From positions 88,894,566 to 88,958,565 of the forward strand of contig NC_060251.1 of assembly GCF_921293095.1 (NCBI RefSeq): a stretch of 64,000 nt of DNA, written 5' to 3'. Positions within the stretch are counted from its first letter, which is position 1; each line of letters starts with the position of its first letter. The notes beneath the pieces were generated by a model. That model did no database searches and was not told where the DNA came from. It was given only the letters and a program-made list of their open reading frames with translations. Made by a program: the position numbers and the translations under genes. The stretch comes from Ischnura elegans. Its lineage: Eukaryota > Arthropoda > Insecta > Odonata > Coenagrionidae. Below, piece by piece: positions 24,901 through 34,527 of this stretch.

Positions 24901-25725
24901 GAAATATGATTGGTCGAGGCGCCTAGCCTCGCGTGCGGGTGCCACTTTCGTAAATTTGTCGGTTGCACCGACAATCTGTCGGTAGCGGGGTTTTGTGAAT
25001 CACATTTCCATCGGTGCGACCGACGATCGTCGGTAGCTACCGACACCGACGATCGTCGGTATCCGTGTACAGAATTCCGCCCCTGATCTAGCTATTCTTG
25101 ATGTTTACATGTCAAGAAGTTACGGCTGATTTATGTACTGTATAAATAGCTTAAGTTATGAGTAGGAAGTAGCTACCTTTTCATTTAAAACGTTGGTAAC
25201 TAATTGCAAAAGAGTATAACCAATAATCATAAAGGCTTGTTTTATTATGTAAATATTTTATGCATTTATTTCAGGTCCTTAGTGGAAGATTGTGAGGTGT
25301 TGATGGACACTGTGAACTTATAGGAAATCTCCCGTGAGTATGTATCAGCTTGCCCGGAGGTGCCTTGGGTGAAAAGGAAGTTCACTCGTTACCGAAGTGG
25401 AAAATGTGTTGCTGTTGGTTTCGACGATTTCAGCCTTCCTGAATTTGGAAAAGTGGACAGAATAATTTCCAACGAAAATGATTGAGTGTTTCGTCTACAA
25501 AGCTCTGTACACCTTGGATTTCGACAAATTTTTTATGTTTACGAAGTTCTTGAAACCAGCATAGTAAACTCCATCAATGTTGAAAACTTAATATCTTTTC
25601 AGCCTGTAATTTATGTGAGAATGTCGGACTATTGCAGCAGAATTGTATGCAGCCTTCAGATATTGTGTAACAAAATGTTTCACCTGAAAGTTTATTTCTT
25701 TTTAAAAAGTTGCTTCATTTTTTAA
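21981..25725 (+). pseudogene. Decayed SAM-like cargo gene inside the TTGGAT element
   Basis: Three segments join in phase: 21981-22063 (ATG start, GTAAGT donor), 22181-22281 (CTCTTAG acceptor, GTGAGT donor) and one from 25283 (CCTTAG acceptor). The spliced reading gives a 74-residue product whose middle, AKDFLDVWGLNCLMEKF, resembles the start of a SAM-type helical domain. After the stop at NL, the same frame continues for about 130 codons with one more stop (after ISNEND). That part includes GKCVAVGFDDFSLPEFGKV and HLGFRQIFYVYEV, which look like real protein. I infer an older, longer gene damaged by two nonsense changes. Its second intron was invaded by the Harbinger-like element at 23069-25083. 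The ATG lies inside the TTGGAT-rich left arm, so the arm may once have served as promoter and leader. The SAM call is tentative. Confidence 0.5.
23069..25083. mobile_element. Harbinger-like non-autonomous element with GTCGGT palindromes
   Basis: The ends are inverted: GGGGCGGAATTCTGTACAC at the left and its complement at the right, continuing into long subterminal regions made of ACCGACGAT-GTCGGT words in both orientations. PIF/Harbinger elements often start GGGGCG with a TATTCTGTA-like continuation, which suggests that group. I could not settle a 3-bp target duplication (CCT on the left, TGA on the right). The interior (23290-24940) is AT-rich and shows no transposase or Myb-like gene. It sits in the second intron of the cargo gene. 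Confidence 0.65.
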
Positions 25726-26256
25726 TAAATACGTTTTATAAAAGACCACTGCTTTCTTACATCATTTAACCTATTTGCATTATTTATGGCATTCAATTCC
25801 ACATGATAGTGATCCGAGGTGAGTAAGTCTTCAAGGTAACAAGTTGCAGTGAAAATTATGAACCCCAAAATTTACTGTTAATAAACATTTTATTTAAAAA
25901 TAATGCATTTTCTGACTCTAATGTTCGTCGGAAGTGGCGGAAACAGTACCACGAAAGGATATTATAATGTTACTTTCAAATGGTGACACTATTAATAATA
26001 ATATCCGTTGAAATATTACCCATTCATTAAACGCTACGGCAACAATTTCGCAACGTTGAAGCATCCAATATAGATGGACGTAAGACCCAACGACGCTGAC
26101 TGTGGTATCCAACGAGTTGGTTGTCACAGCCATTTCTCACCCAGCCATTTAAAATGGCTCCCTCATCCAACTAACTGGATGGGGCCATCGCAACCATTTA
26201 AATTGGATGTGGGATCCAACTATTGGATACAACAGCCAATTTTTTCTTTCAGTGTA

Positions 26257-26475
26257 CCTTTCTAACATCCTTCTCTGTAATGCAGCTTTATCAATCCCTC
26301 CGTGCTTAATGTTGTCTCTATCCAAACCCTGTCTCATCCACGTCTCCTCTAGAAGTGCCCACCACGTCTCACACTTCGTTGTTCCTCTACCTGTCCGTCC
26401 GATTCACTTTCTCCATTCTTTTCCACACTCACATCTCGAAGGCCTCGAGTCTTCTTTTCTTATCGGCGTTCTCTT
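26257..26475 (-). mobile_element. LINE family A tail, right half (split copy)
   Basis: This is the continuation of the LINE copy at 18205-18312 on the other side of the TTGGAT element. The complementary strand encodes a degenerate version of the MEKVKWTE-to-GEERQLL block shared by the family. Together the two halves form the outermost layer of the nest. Confidence 0.65.
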
Positions 26476-27116
26476 AAAATATCTATATTCCCCTTTATGA
26501 GTCATAAGTACCATGCATTAAAATATGCATAAATAATTATTTCTACGGAGTAAACCAAAGTCAGCCTCACTTTTTACATTCACTGTGCGTATAGAGTTGG
26601 GAGTATCGAGCAACTGAAAGGCGGTTTTCAATATTTGATGAAATCGTGTAGCAGGAAACAATCACAGATGCACTAAAATTGTATGTTCTACAACAGTTTT
26701 AATGATCTAACTCCGGTTTCTACACCATGCGCTATGTCATTCTCAGAGGTGAAAATGCACATTTTTCGAGCTTATTTATACCGTTTTTTGAAGATGAAGA
26801 GAGGTTAAGAACGGTCTTTTGAAGGAGCTTGAAGATTAAATGGCTTCCCTAAATGTTCCTTGACACGTTTCTTCCTTCCTATGGTCTTTTTTATCGCCCG
26901 ATACCTCTCTTTCCCTTCCACACCATCGAGTATGGTATGGGATGCGAATTGAGTCCTCCAGCTGGGCGTTGCCTCCCTCCCACACTCCTCGGCGCCCCGT
27001 GACTGGGTCACTCGGCTGGGTCAAACGACTCCCGGGGCAAGATGGGCCGAAAGGTGCTCGCGCGACCGGACCGGGTTCCACTCCTAGCCCGTCCACTCCA
27101 AATGGAGACGTCTGGC

Positions 27117-27250
27117 ATTCAGTGGCTCGATCGATTGAGTGCCGGAGTGGGTTAAACCTCCGACCGGTGACCGATTGAGTGATTGATGGATCAAGGTGTC
27201 GAAGCCATTGAACCGGACCAGTTCGCACTGCCGATCGGGCAGTTTTTTTC
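27117..27250 (+). mobile_element. Possible GC-rich tRNA-derived SINE
   Basis: AGTGGCTCGATCGATTGAGT with GGGTTAAACCTCCGACCGG has the look of a shortened tRNA head. Base composition is much more GC-rich than the surroundings (27000-27260). Confidence 0.35.
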
Positions 27251-28474
27251 CCTTTCTCGCGCCGCGTGGATCCCAAATTCTCGTAACCCCATTTAACCTC
27301 TGCTCTAAAAACATCTCTGTGGGCAATTCAGCCACGCCTTTCGAAAGCATGTCAACTTCCCTCCCGGTTGTTTGCCAAGGGAATGAAAATGTGTGTTCAT
27401 TAGATGCTGCGGGGACGAAACACGATCAGTATTTTTACACCAATATTTTTGGCATGCTGTGAATTCGTGCGAGTCGTCATAGAATCTAGGGTGAAATTTC
27501 CGAAAAAAATGAGAGGAAAGCTTTACACTCTTTCACTTTAGGTTTTAGTTGCTGCTCGGGGCTTCCGCACAAAGGAGCTCATTACAAGCTTGGACTGTCT
27601 TTTTGTCATGGTATACAGAAGACCCTTGTCAACATTGGTCTCCCTCTCAAATTTGAAAATTTTACCTCAATATTTGCTCAAATGTGATTTTTACCTTTTT
27701 AGAGACAGGTAAATGGTAACAAAGATATACTTTTAATGCCCTAAAAATTTCTAGACGTCAAAATAAGTTTTAATTGTGCAATTTACGATTGAAACTAGTA
27801 AATAAAACGGTGGATCGAAAAAATGATCGATGGATATGGAACGATGTGTCCTTTTAACAGGCTTACCGTTTTCAAGCGAATGCTTTTTACAATACTCATT
27901 ACTGTGTGGAATTTTTGTATATTCATATTGAAATGAGAAAGTAATTTTTCATTTCAATATGGATTTCATAAACAGCAAAATGTTGGCAAAGATCTACTCT
28001 CAATGCCCTGAAAATTTCAAGACGATAATGTTAGTTTTAAACAAATAATTTACGATTGATTTTTAAAAGTGATTACGGTAAGTGGTTTTTACATTACCCA
28101 TGGGTTTGAATGTATTTTTAATACAAATTGGATGTGGTTACGTAAAATAAGTGTTTCTTTAATGATTTTAATACCCTTTTATTTATCTTCCCATGAAGGT
28201 TAGTTTCATCCTAGTACATGATCTGGTATTGAAAAGGAATTCAGTGCTGAAATGGGAATAGAAGAGTGAATTGAATGTTGAATATTGAATATTCGCCTTA
28301 CATGAAAGCTTCCCATGTTAACTTGTTCTTTGCTTCTAATGATAATATATTTAAGTTGGTATATTGTCTTGTTCCTTGAATATAAATAGGAATGTATTTG
28401 GTGCTTTAAATTATTAAGATATTCAATCTTATTCCCGTCACAGAAGGTAATTCACCGTGATTTAAAAACTAGTA

Positions 28475-28750
28475 GTGCTGTACATGGTGGTTGAGGAGAG
28501 GCAGCTTTTAGTTGAGATACGGAGGCAGGATGTATGGATGGAGGGAGTGCTTACTGAGGTGGGCATCCGTAGAACAGTGTTAGAGGGTAGAATGTTGGGT
28601 GAACGAGGGAGAGGAAGAAGGGGAATAGGCATTTTAGATAGAATAGTGCGAAGTAGACCTTATTGTGAATTTAATAGGGAGCTAAAAGATGGATAGGGAG
28701 GCTGCCAGAATAATTCTTAAATAATCCATGTAAACCTACCTTAATCGTTG
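28475..28750 (+). mobile_element. LINE family A tail fragment
   Basis: The plus strand has a 73-codon reading with VVEERQLLVEIRRQDVWMEG, LEGRMLGERGRGRRGIGILD and SRPYCEFN. It ends with the CTACCTTAATCG-type 3' sequence and an AATAATAAC tail. Confidence 0.72.
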
Positions 28751-28959
28751 GAATACTTCAATAATAACAAAAAATGTCTTGAATGCATCATTTTGACGGA
28801 AAATTATTCGAGTTTTTTGACGCTAGGTTTAATTAAATGAATGAATGGGTAAACTATCATCTTATAACTGGCTATTCAGTAATTTCTAATAAAATTACTT
28901 TCATCGTGTTTTAGTTTGTAACTTGTCTCCTATTTTTACTTATGTAACGACGGGAATTT

Positions 28960-30090
28960 TTCAATGTGTTGGTCTCATCGACGTTTATCGATAACCCATA
29001 TCGGTGAAATCCAAAAAATCCTCCGGCTGACTTTTAGTCATAGAGATTATTTGTTGCCACTTAGTTTGAAATGTTTGCTCGTAGGTTTCCTCGAGTGCAG
29101 GATAGTAGTAGTTTCCTCGAGTGTATTATTGGTTTGGGCATGTGTCAAGAGAGTGAAAGCGAAGTGTAAGTTGTTGCGGCAGTGGCGGATCTGGTCGGGG
29201 GAATACCGAAAACGGGGGATGTACGAAACCGTTGCGTTGGTGGGTTTGTTCGTTACTCAGCGGGGGTGGGGGGCGGCGGTTGATAGGTAAGAACACGAAG
29301 ACGAGCCTTAGTGATGAGGGCGGTGCGGCCCGAAGCAATTTGCCGCCAAAAGGAAACAACCCGCGGTTACGCCACGATGCCTTCTCTCCAGAGATATATA
29401 TGCATAATCGCGGAGTTTTCCTTGATAAAAAAACCTGCCTACCTGATTGGAATATAAAAATTTCGGCCGCACACGAGGAATTCCGCCATTGGGACGCATA
29501 TCCGGAAGTTATATCAAATGTGTGTTGTTTTTTTCACGTCCTAACGAAGTATGCCGAGTATTTGAAAGAATTATTTTCAGTCAGTAGGAACGCTCGATTT
29601 TTGAGTTTATGCATTTTTAAGCGATCATATGTTGATTTGAAAAAGAGGTGCGGAATTTTTAAATTCGATTCTTTTGACCTCTTAGTGCACTACAAAAATT
29701 GAGTTAAATTTTTATTTTATGATAAACCAGTACTATTAATGGAATTTGCGTACAATTATCTGGTTCATTTAATAAAATGCTTGAAATACTTTGTAATATT
29801 CATATCATATTCTTTAATATTTACTGAGACGGCATGTGGTAGTCGTTGGGGTTTAATTAATTGATTAAATTAATTGTTAAACTATTATTGTACCATTGGT
29901 TGTTCGATTGATTCTATTAACGCTACCGTAATTTTATTTCGATGCTAGACTACACTTATTTGACGAAGGCAAAATTTCAACATGTTGGTCTCATCAACGT
30001 CTATCGATGACTCACGTCAGTTAAATGCAATAAACCGCCAGCTGACTTTGGCAGTTTTAGAGATCATTTATTATCACTTTGTTTGACAAT
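28960..30090 (+). repeat. Two diverged copies of a 110-bp segment
   Basis: TGTTGGTCTCATCGACGTTT followed by ATCGATAACCCATATCGG at 28970 recurs at 29975, with AGCTGACTTT and AGAGATTATTTGTT next in the same order. Between them is a GC-rich stretch (29170-29500) with a 156-codon ORF I do not accept as a gene. Confidence 0.55.
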
Positions 30091-32309
30091 GTGAAAAACC
30101 TTGTAAAGGGAAACAAGTATTATAATGTGCGAGTTTGAAGTATATATGACTCTATCATGGATTTCCGAATTTGAATTTTATTACTCCCAATGAAAGCCTT
30201 GAAATAATTTGTGGAAATCGATATCGTTTTCATTTGCTGAACCCACGCTATTTCATACATTATTCAACTTGCATTATTTAATCCTTCAATGCACAAACTG
30301 CAATCAACAGAGATGAGGAGGCTTTTTTATTACTGAACGTCACAAATCTGTCCTCCACATGGAGATTGATTGGTTATGGTGTTACGGGTGTGTTGGAGTA
30401 CAGCCTCCGATGGAAGCCTTGATGAGATACTATAAAATCCCACAAGGTCAAATATTCTCTTCCCATGCAATGAAGCATTCTCAAAATCTTCTTTCCTGCC
30501 GTGTGGGCATGCGGGTGCCTTCTACCCAAAAAGCTCTTGCTTCCGGTCAGTCCAAGAAGAATTGTCCCGGATGATGCTAGGGTGAGAATTTGTGAGTAAA
30601 GTTTCCGTCAGCAAGCGCCTAACCTTGATAGATGTTGGCACTGATGTGTTTATAACTCATTTTTGTGAATAATCAGCTGTTACTATTATAGATAGACTTC
30701 ATTAAGTGTCATAGGAGAATCAATGTGATAACCCTAATTTAAAACTTGCGTCTAGAATGGTTGTATGCTTGTATTTTCATTGGTTGAACCCAAGTTGTCT
30801 TTACATTTAAGTTATCATTTTGCTGTTTTGAGTTAGGAAATAAAATTTTAAGTCAATGAGGTTGCATAAGAATGTACAGGAATCTGCAATGTTGATGACA
30901 ACTATGTAGAAAGTAGATGGACTTTTTAGAAACCGTTAACAATAATTATATCTGAGAAAATTAATTATATAAGTAAATTACAAATAAAAATGAAAAAGTG
31001 CTCAAAATTTGGGGAAATTACGTAGTCTCATTGGAATAGTGTGCGGTTGGCGTGTTTGGGGCGGACGCATTGTAATTTCCTTTTTTCACCATTTTAATTG
31101 CAAACCATTAGGAGAAATTATCATTCCCTCTCTCAACATTTTGGGAAAGAATTTTCCTTTTTTCCGTCATGAATCATTTGATTGAAACATAGTTGTTAGC
31201 TTGAAATTTTCTGGGTATATAGAGTGAACTATAGTCAAAGTTTATCCGTATGTAAGGTACACAAATTTTGACAAGGAAAAAACATTTCATTGTATTGGTA
31301 GCGCAATGCTGGAAAGTATCTACTCTATTTACTTTGAAGTATTCATGATCATTTTTCAATTCTCAAACAAGTAACACTACACGAATAAGACCTATCTCGA
31401 TATCACCGCTTCTCGACCGGTCGTATTTTTGTATTTTGCGGGGCAATTTGCTCATTTAAGACTTAGCGTTATCATCTTAAAATTTAAGGCCATCTTCAAA
31501 TTTAATAATAATTAGATCTTAATTGACATTTTTTATAATAAATGTGCGAGGGCGGTTTTTTTTTCAACCATCGTTGGGACACGAACAGAACAAGAGGTTA
31601 TTGATTAAAAATTATTTCATTGCTAAACATTGAGCACACTTGTTTCGTCCTTTAGACATAATGGCCTCAGCGATTGAGGAATTCGTCGCGCCTAAGGACA
31701 AGGTTTACTATAACCTTTTCATAGACTGTTGCCGTCAATAACTTCCAGTGAAGTTTGCCTTTGTCCTGAAGTTCATCGTCCGTTTGAAAACGCTTCCCTC
31801 CTAGCCACATCTTCTTTCAGGCGTAAATAACAGCGTAGGCACTAGGTTGGCCCTGAACGGCAGGTGATCGAAAATGTCCCATTGAAATTGCTTAAGGAGC
31901 AGTTGGGCTGCATCAACGCTGAGGTGACGACCGTTTTCGTGAATTAGAACACTTCCAGAAGTCAGTATGACTTTTCTTTTGTTTTGAATGGGAATGGGCG
32001 TAATATTTCTCACTGTTTCACACTAAACCTTCAGTGCATTAAAAAATTTTCTTTTATCGGCATTAATATCAAGACATGTCAATGCTAAAGCCATTCCGCA
32101 AGTTTTCTGGCTGTCGTTCCGCAGGGCACGCTTGGCGGGAGAATCAATTAATATAAGCTTAAATTAAAAACTTATGGTCGGAAATGACTTGGAGGTTTGG
32201 TGCGGAGGATGCGCAGTTGCCTTATCCGCGCAGTACCCGCCTGTCGCCTGCATGGTGTTTTTGCTGAGCGATCGGAGGTCGAAAAAAACTGTCCTCGTAA
32301 AAATAAGCT

Positions 32310-32815
32310 ACTAAAATATTCAAATAACACACAAAGGCAACTGTCGGCAAGAGCTTACTGTATACATAAATTATTTAAATTGCACAATTATTGCGTTAAC
32401 TTTAAAAAGAAGTAATACGTGTCGAAAAAATGTAATGATAATGAGGGAGTGGTGATTCCTTATATATTCACAGAGTTCACGACAAAAGCATTGATTAATT
32501 CCTTTGAAAATCCTTTCGCCTGTAACTTCTGCGTGTGTAGACCGCAGTGCATGATGAGATATGCAGATGCTTGCTAGCACAGCTAGCTATAACGTGAAAT
32601 TTTGGTAGCATATTTAGTAGACCTTCTTCAAAGCTTTTTACAACGTATATAAAAATTGAACGAGTATTAAATTTTACACAAACTGGAACTACCGAGTATT
32701 AAATTTTACACAAAAACAACTGTTGACAAGAGCCTACAGTATAATTTTCTTAAAATTTCACGATGAACGCGTAATTTTTGAACAATGAATACGTGTCGAA
32801 GAATGATCAGTCGAT
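32310..32815 (+). repeat. Two diverged copies around 32380 and 32760
   Basis: ACAAAGGCAACTGTCGGCAA with GAGCTTACTGTAT at 32331 matches ACAAAAACAACTGTTGACAA with GAGCCTACAGTAT at 32711; AATACGTGTCGAA follows in both. In addition GTATTAAATTTTACACAAA is repeated at 32667 and 32696. Confidence 0.55.
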
Positions 32816-32879
32816 TGGGGATCGATTGCTACAAAATATCATCGTGAAAAATGATCGGTCGATTGCTACAAAACATAGG

Positions 32880-33285
32880 TCTTAATTTTACGGAGTGGAA
32901 ACTTGGACGATTAAAAAACATCAATAGCAGACTGGAAGCAAATGAAATGTATTTCTTAGGACGATTTTCAAAATTTGAGGTTCTCAAATACTAAGGTTCT
33001 ATGAACAGCGGGCCTTGATCGCTCTCTGAGGAAGTTAATGGAGAAGAGGAAAATCTCATATCTTGGCCACAATCTGAAAGGGAAAAAGTCCGAAATCCTC
33101 AGTCTGATATCTTGGAAGGGAGAGTTTTAGGGAAGCGACCAAGAAAGAGAAGGAAATATTCATGCGAATAAAGCATCAAAGATTGGACAGCAGTTAGAGA
33201 TAGTAGGGACCTATTTCAACGGTCTAGAGAGCGATGTCTGAGCAGCAAACACACTGAGTACTACACGGCATCAAGAATAAGAAGA
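32880..33285 (+). mobile_element. LINE 3'-domain relic
   Basis: The plus strand reads, with shifts, RSGNLDD-KTSIADWKQMKCIS, RKLMEKRKISYLGHNLKGKK, ILEGRVLGKRPRKRR and IKDWTAVRDSRDLFQ. This is the post-RT domain of a non-LTR element distinct from family A. Upstream parts are missing. Confidence 0.6.
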
Positions 33286-33339
33286 TAGCGGCAGTGGTGA
33301 ATCCCCTTGAGAGACCTGTCGTCTGAATCCTCTTCGTCT

Positions 33340-33480
33340 AGTGATGATAATAATAATAATAGATTCCTTTATTCGGGCAAGGTTGAGACTAAAAAATCCC
33401 CCTTTCCACCTAATCCCTCGTTTGCGTAATTGCATGCATGTATATAAAGGTAAATAAACATTTAAGATGGAAAATATACA
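33340..33480 (-). mobile_element. Retroelement 3' tail with TTA repeats
   Basis: On the minus strand CCTTGCCCGAATAAAGGAAT leads into a TTATTATTATTATC tail, the mirror image of the motif at 42060-42118. Its upstream part is not defined. Confidence 0.42.
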
Positions 33481-34254
33481 AATAAAATATGCAGTATTAG
33501 TGAAATGTCAAACAAGATAAACAGATATATGCGGAAATTTTGTGTAAAAGAGATTTATGCATGTGGGAAAAACGTGAGGATAACGGTGTAGCAACCTTCG
33601 GTAAAAAAAACCCTCTGCAGGAAAACGCCCACACAAGAAGGGGGGCGTGAAAAACCAGCGAAAACCTACTGAGTGAAAACTAATGTTATGGTACATAAAA
33701 AATGCAACATAATTAATGAGGTGCAGAGTATACAAAAATAGAATATATGCAAGTAAGATATAAAATATAACATATAGGTATATAAAAACATTCAGTGACA
33801 CATTTCACTTGGCCGTAGGTGACGTTTATTGCGCACTGTCGAGTATGTTTACCAGTTAATTGTGCAGCAAAAATTGTGTAGTCTTCTCTTAAAATATGCC
33901 AATGATGACGAGTTTCTAGTTGAAAAGTTAAGATTATTCCATCGCCTTTAGTAATGGAAATGTTATAAATGACATTTTGGTGATGAGGTACAACAAGAAT
34001 GTGATTCCATCGCGTATTTGTCATACGGACAGTGTCAAGACTCGTAAACTCGCATGATAGGTAAGGAGGACGTGTACGGACCGCAGTGCATGCTGGGAGG
34101 AGCAAATGCGTGCTAGAAGAAGTGCTGCACCTGTTATGCGTCGAGGGACGACCTTGACGTCTACCCACTCTCTCTTTCCGCGCTTTGCTTCCTCCTTCGC
34201 GATCGCCATAAAGACATCCCGATTGATTCGATTTTTTTCTTACCTTACGTCCCG

Positions 34255-34420
34255 CCCGCTGACCACCGCCCTGGAGTAGGAGGTGGTCACGTCTAATCCC
34301 GGAGGGCGGGTCAATCACCCACCCCGTGACGGGCGGGGTTGGAGGGGACCCCCTGGGGTGTATAAATGTTGGAATCTTTCCTTGCCTCGACACAAACGAA
34401 CCAGAGGTTTCAGTCATCAC
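34255..34420 (+). promoter_or_regulatory. Core promoter of the cuticle protein gene
   Basis: A TATA box (TATAAAT) lies at 34361-34367. GGGCGGG-type boxes occur near 34306 and 34331, and an inverted GACCACC/GGTGGTC pair spans 34260-34289. Transcription would be expected about 30 bases downstream of the TATA box, near 34391; a TCAGT initiator-like word sits slightly later at 34410. The exact start cannot be read from sequence. Confidence 0.7.
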
Positions 34421-34509
34421 ACAAGGCGGAGAAGACAGTGCGCAAGATACCCCAGGAGGCAGTGGTTCGATCACTTTACAGCAACAGATTTCGCACACCT
34501 AGAACAGAA

Positions 34510-34527
34510 ATGGCCCTTACATTCCAG
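34510..34527 (+). CDS. Cuticle protein exon 1 (MALTFQ)
   Basis: Eighteen coding bases run from ATG to a GTGAGC donor at 34528. The exon joins in frame to exon 2 and supplies the charge-poor start of the signal peptide. It is too short to find by ORF length; it is recognised from the TATA box 149 bases upstream and the matching phase. Confidence 0.85.

Larger units (their letters stand above)
18315..26254. mobile_element. TA-flanked DNA element with TTGGAT-rich arms and a cargo gene
   Basis: The ends are inverted: CACTCAAAAAAAGGATTGG at the left and, read inward from the right, CACTGAAAGAAAAAATTGG. Each is bordered by a TA dinucleotide. Both arms (18315-18457 plus 21910-22030, and about 26060-26254) are packed with TTGGAT words, many in inverted TTGGAT-spacer-ATCCAA pairs. 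Without the later P-like and Harbinger-like insertions the element would be about 2.5 kb. TA duplication fits Tc1/mariner-like or some CACTA-type elements; CACT ends are also seen in the CMC group. No transposase was recognised, so the superfamily is open. The same LINE sequence continues on both sides, which confirms the borders. Confidence 0.72.
26480..32300. other. Gene-poor tract
   Basis: Apart from the SINE-like piece, the LINE tail at 28475-28750 and the 28960/29970 repeats, this tract shows short ORFs only, none with a recognisable motif. Two GC-rich patches (26940-27260 and 29170-29500) interrupt AT-rich sequence. Confidence 0.4.

Noticed and set aside
25475-25490. TGA read as selenocysteine in the cargo gene
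   Set aside because: Another in-frame stop lies upstream and there is no SECIS-like structure to support recoding; decay is simpler.
29180-29378. hAT-type MITE starting CAGTGGCGGATCTGG
   Set aside because: A candidate right end with ACGCCAC exists, but the inverted ends do not match and no 8-bp target repeat is present.
29232-29702. 156-codon plus-strand ORF
   Set aside because: No recognisable domain; it begins in a GC-rich patch where stops are rare and its second half has AT-rich, protein-unlike composition.
33713-34498. 261-codon minus-strand ORF covering the cuticle promoter
   Set aside because: It runs across the TATA box and GC boxes of a well-supported gene, lacks motifs and looks like a shadow of GC-rich promoter DNA.
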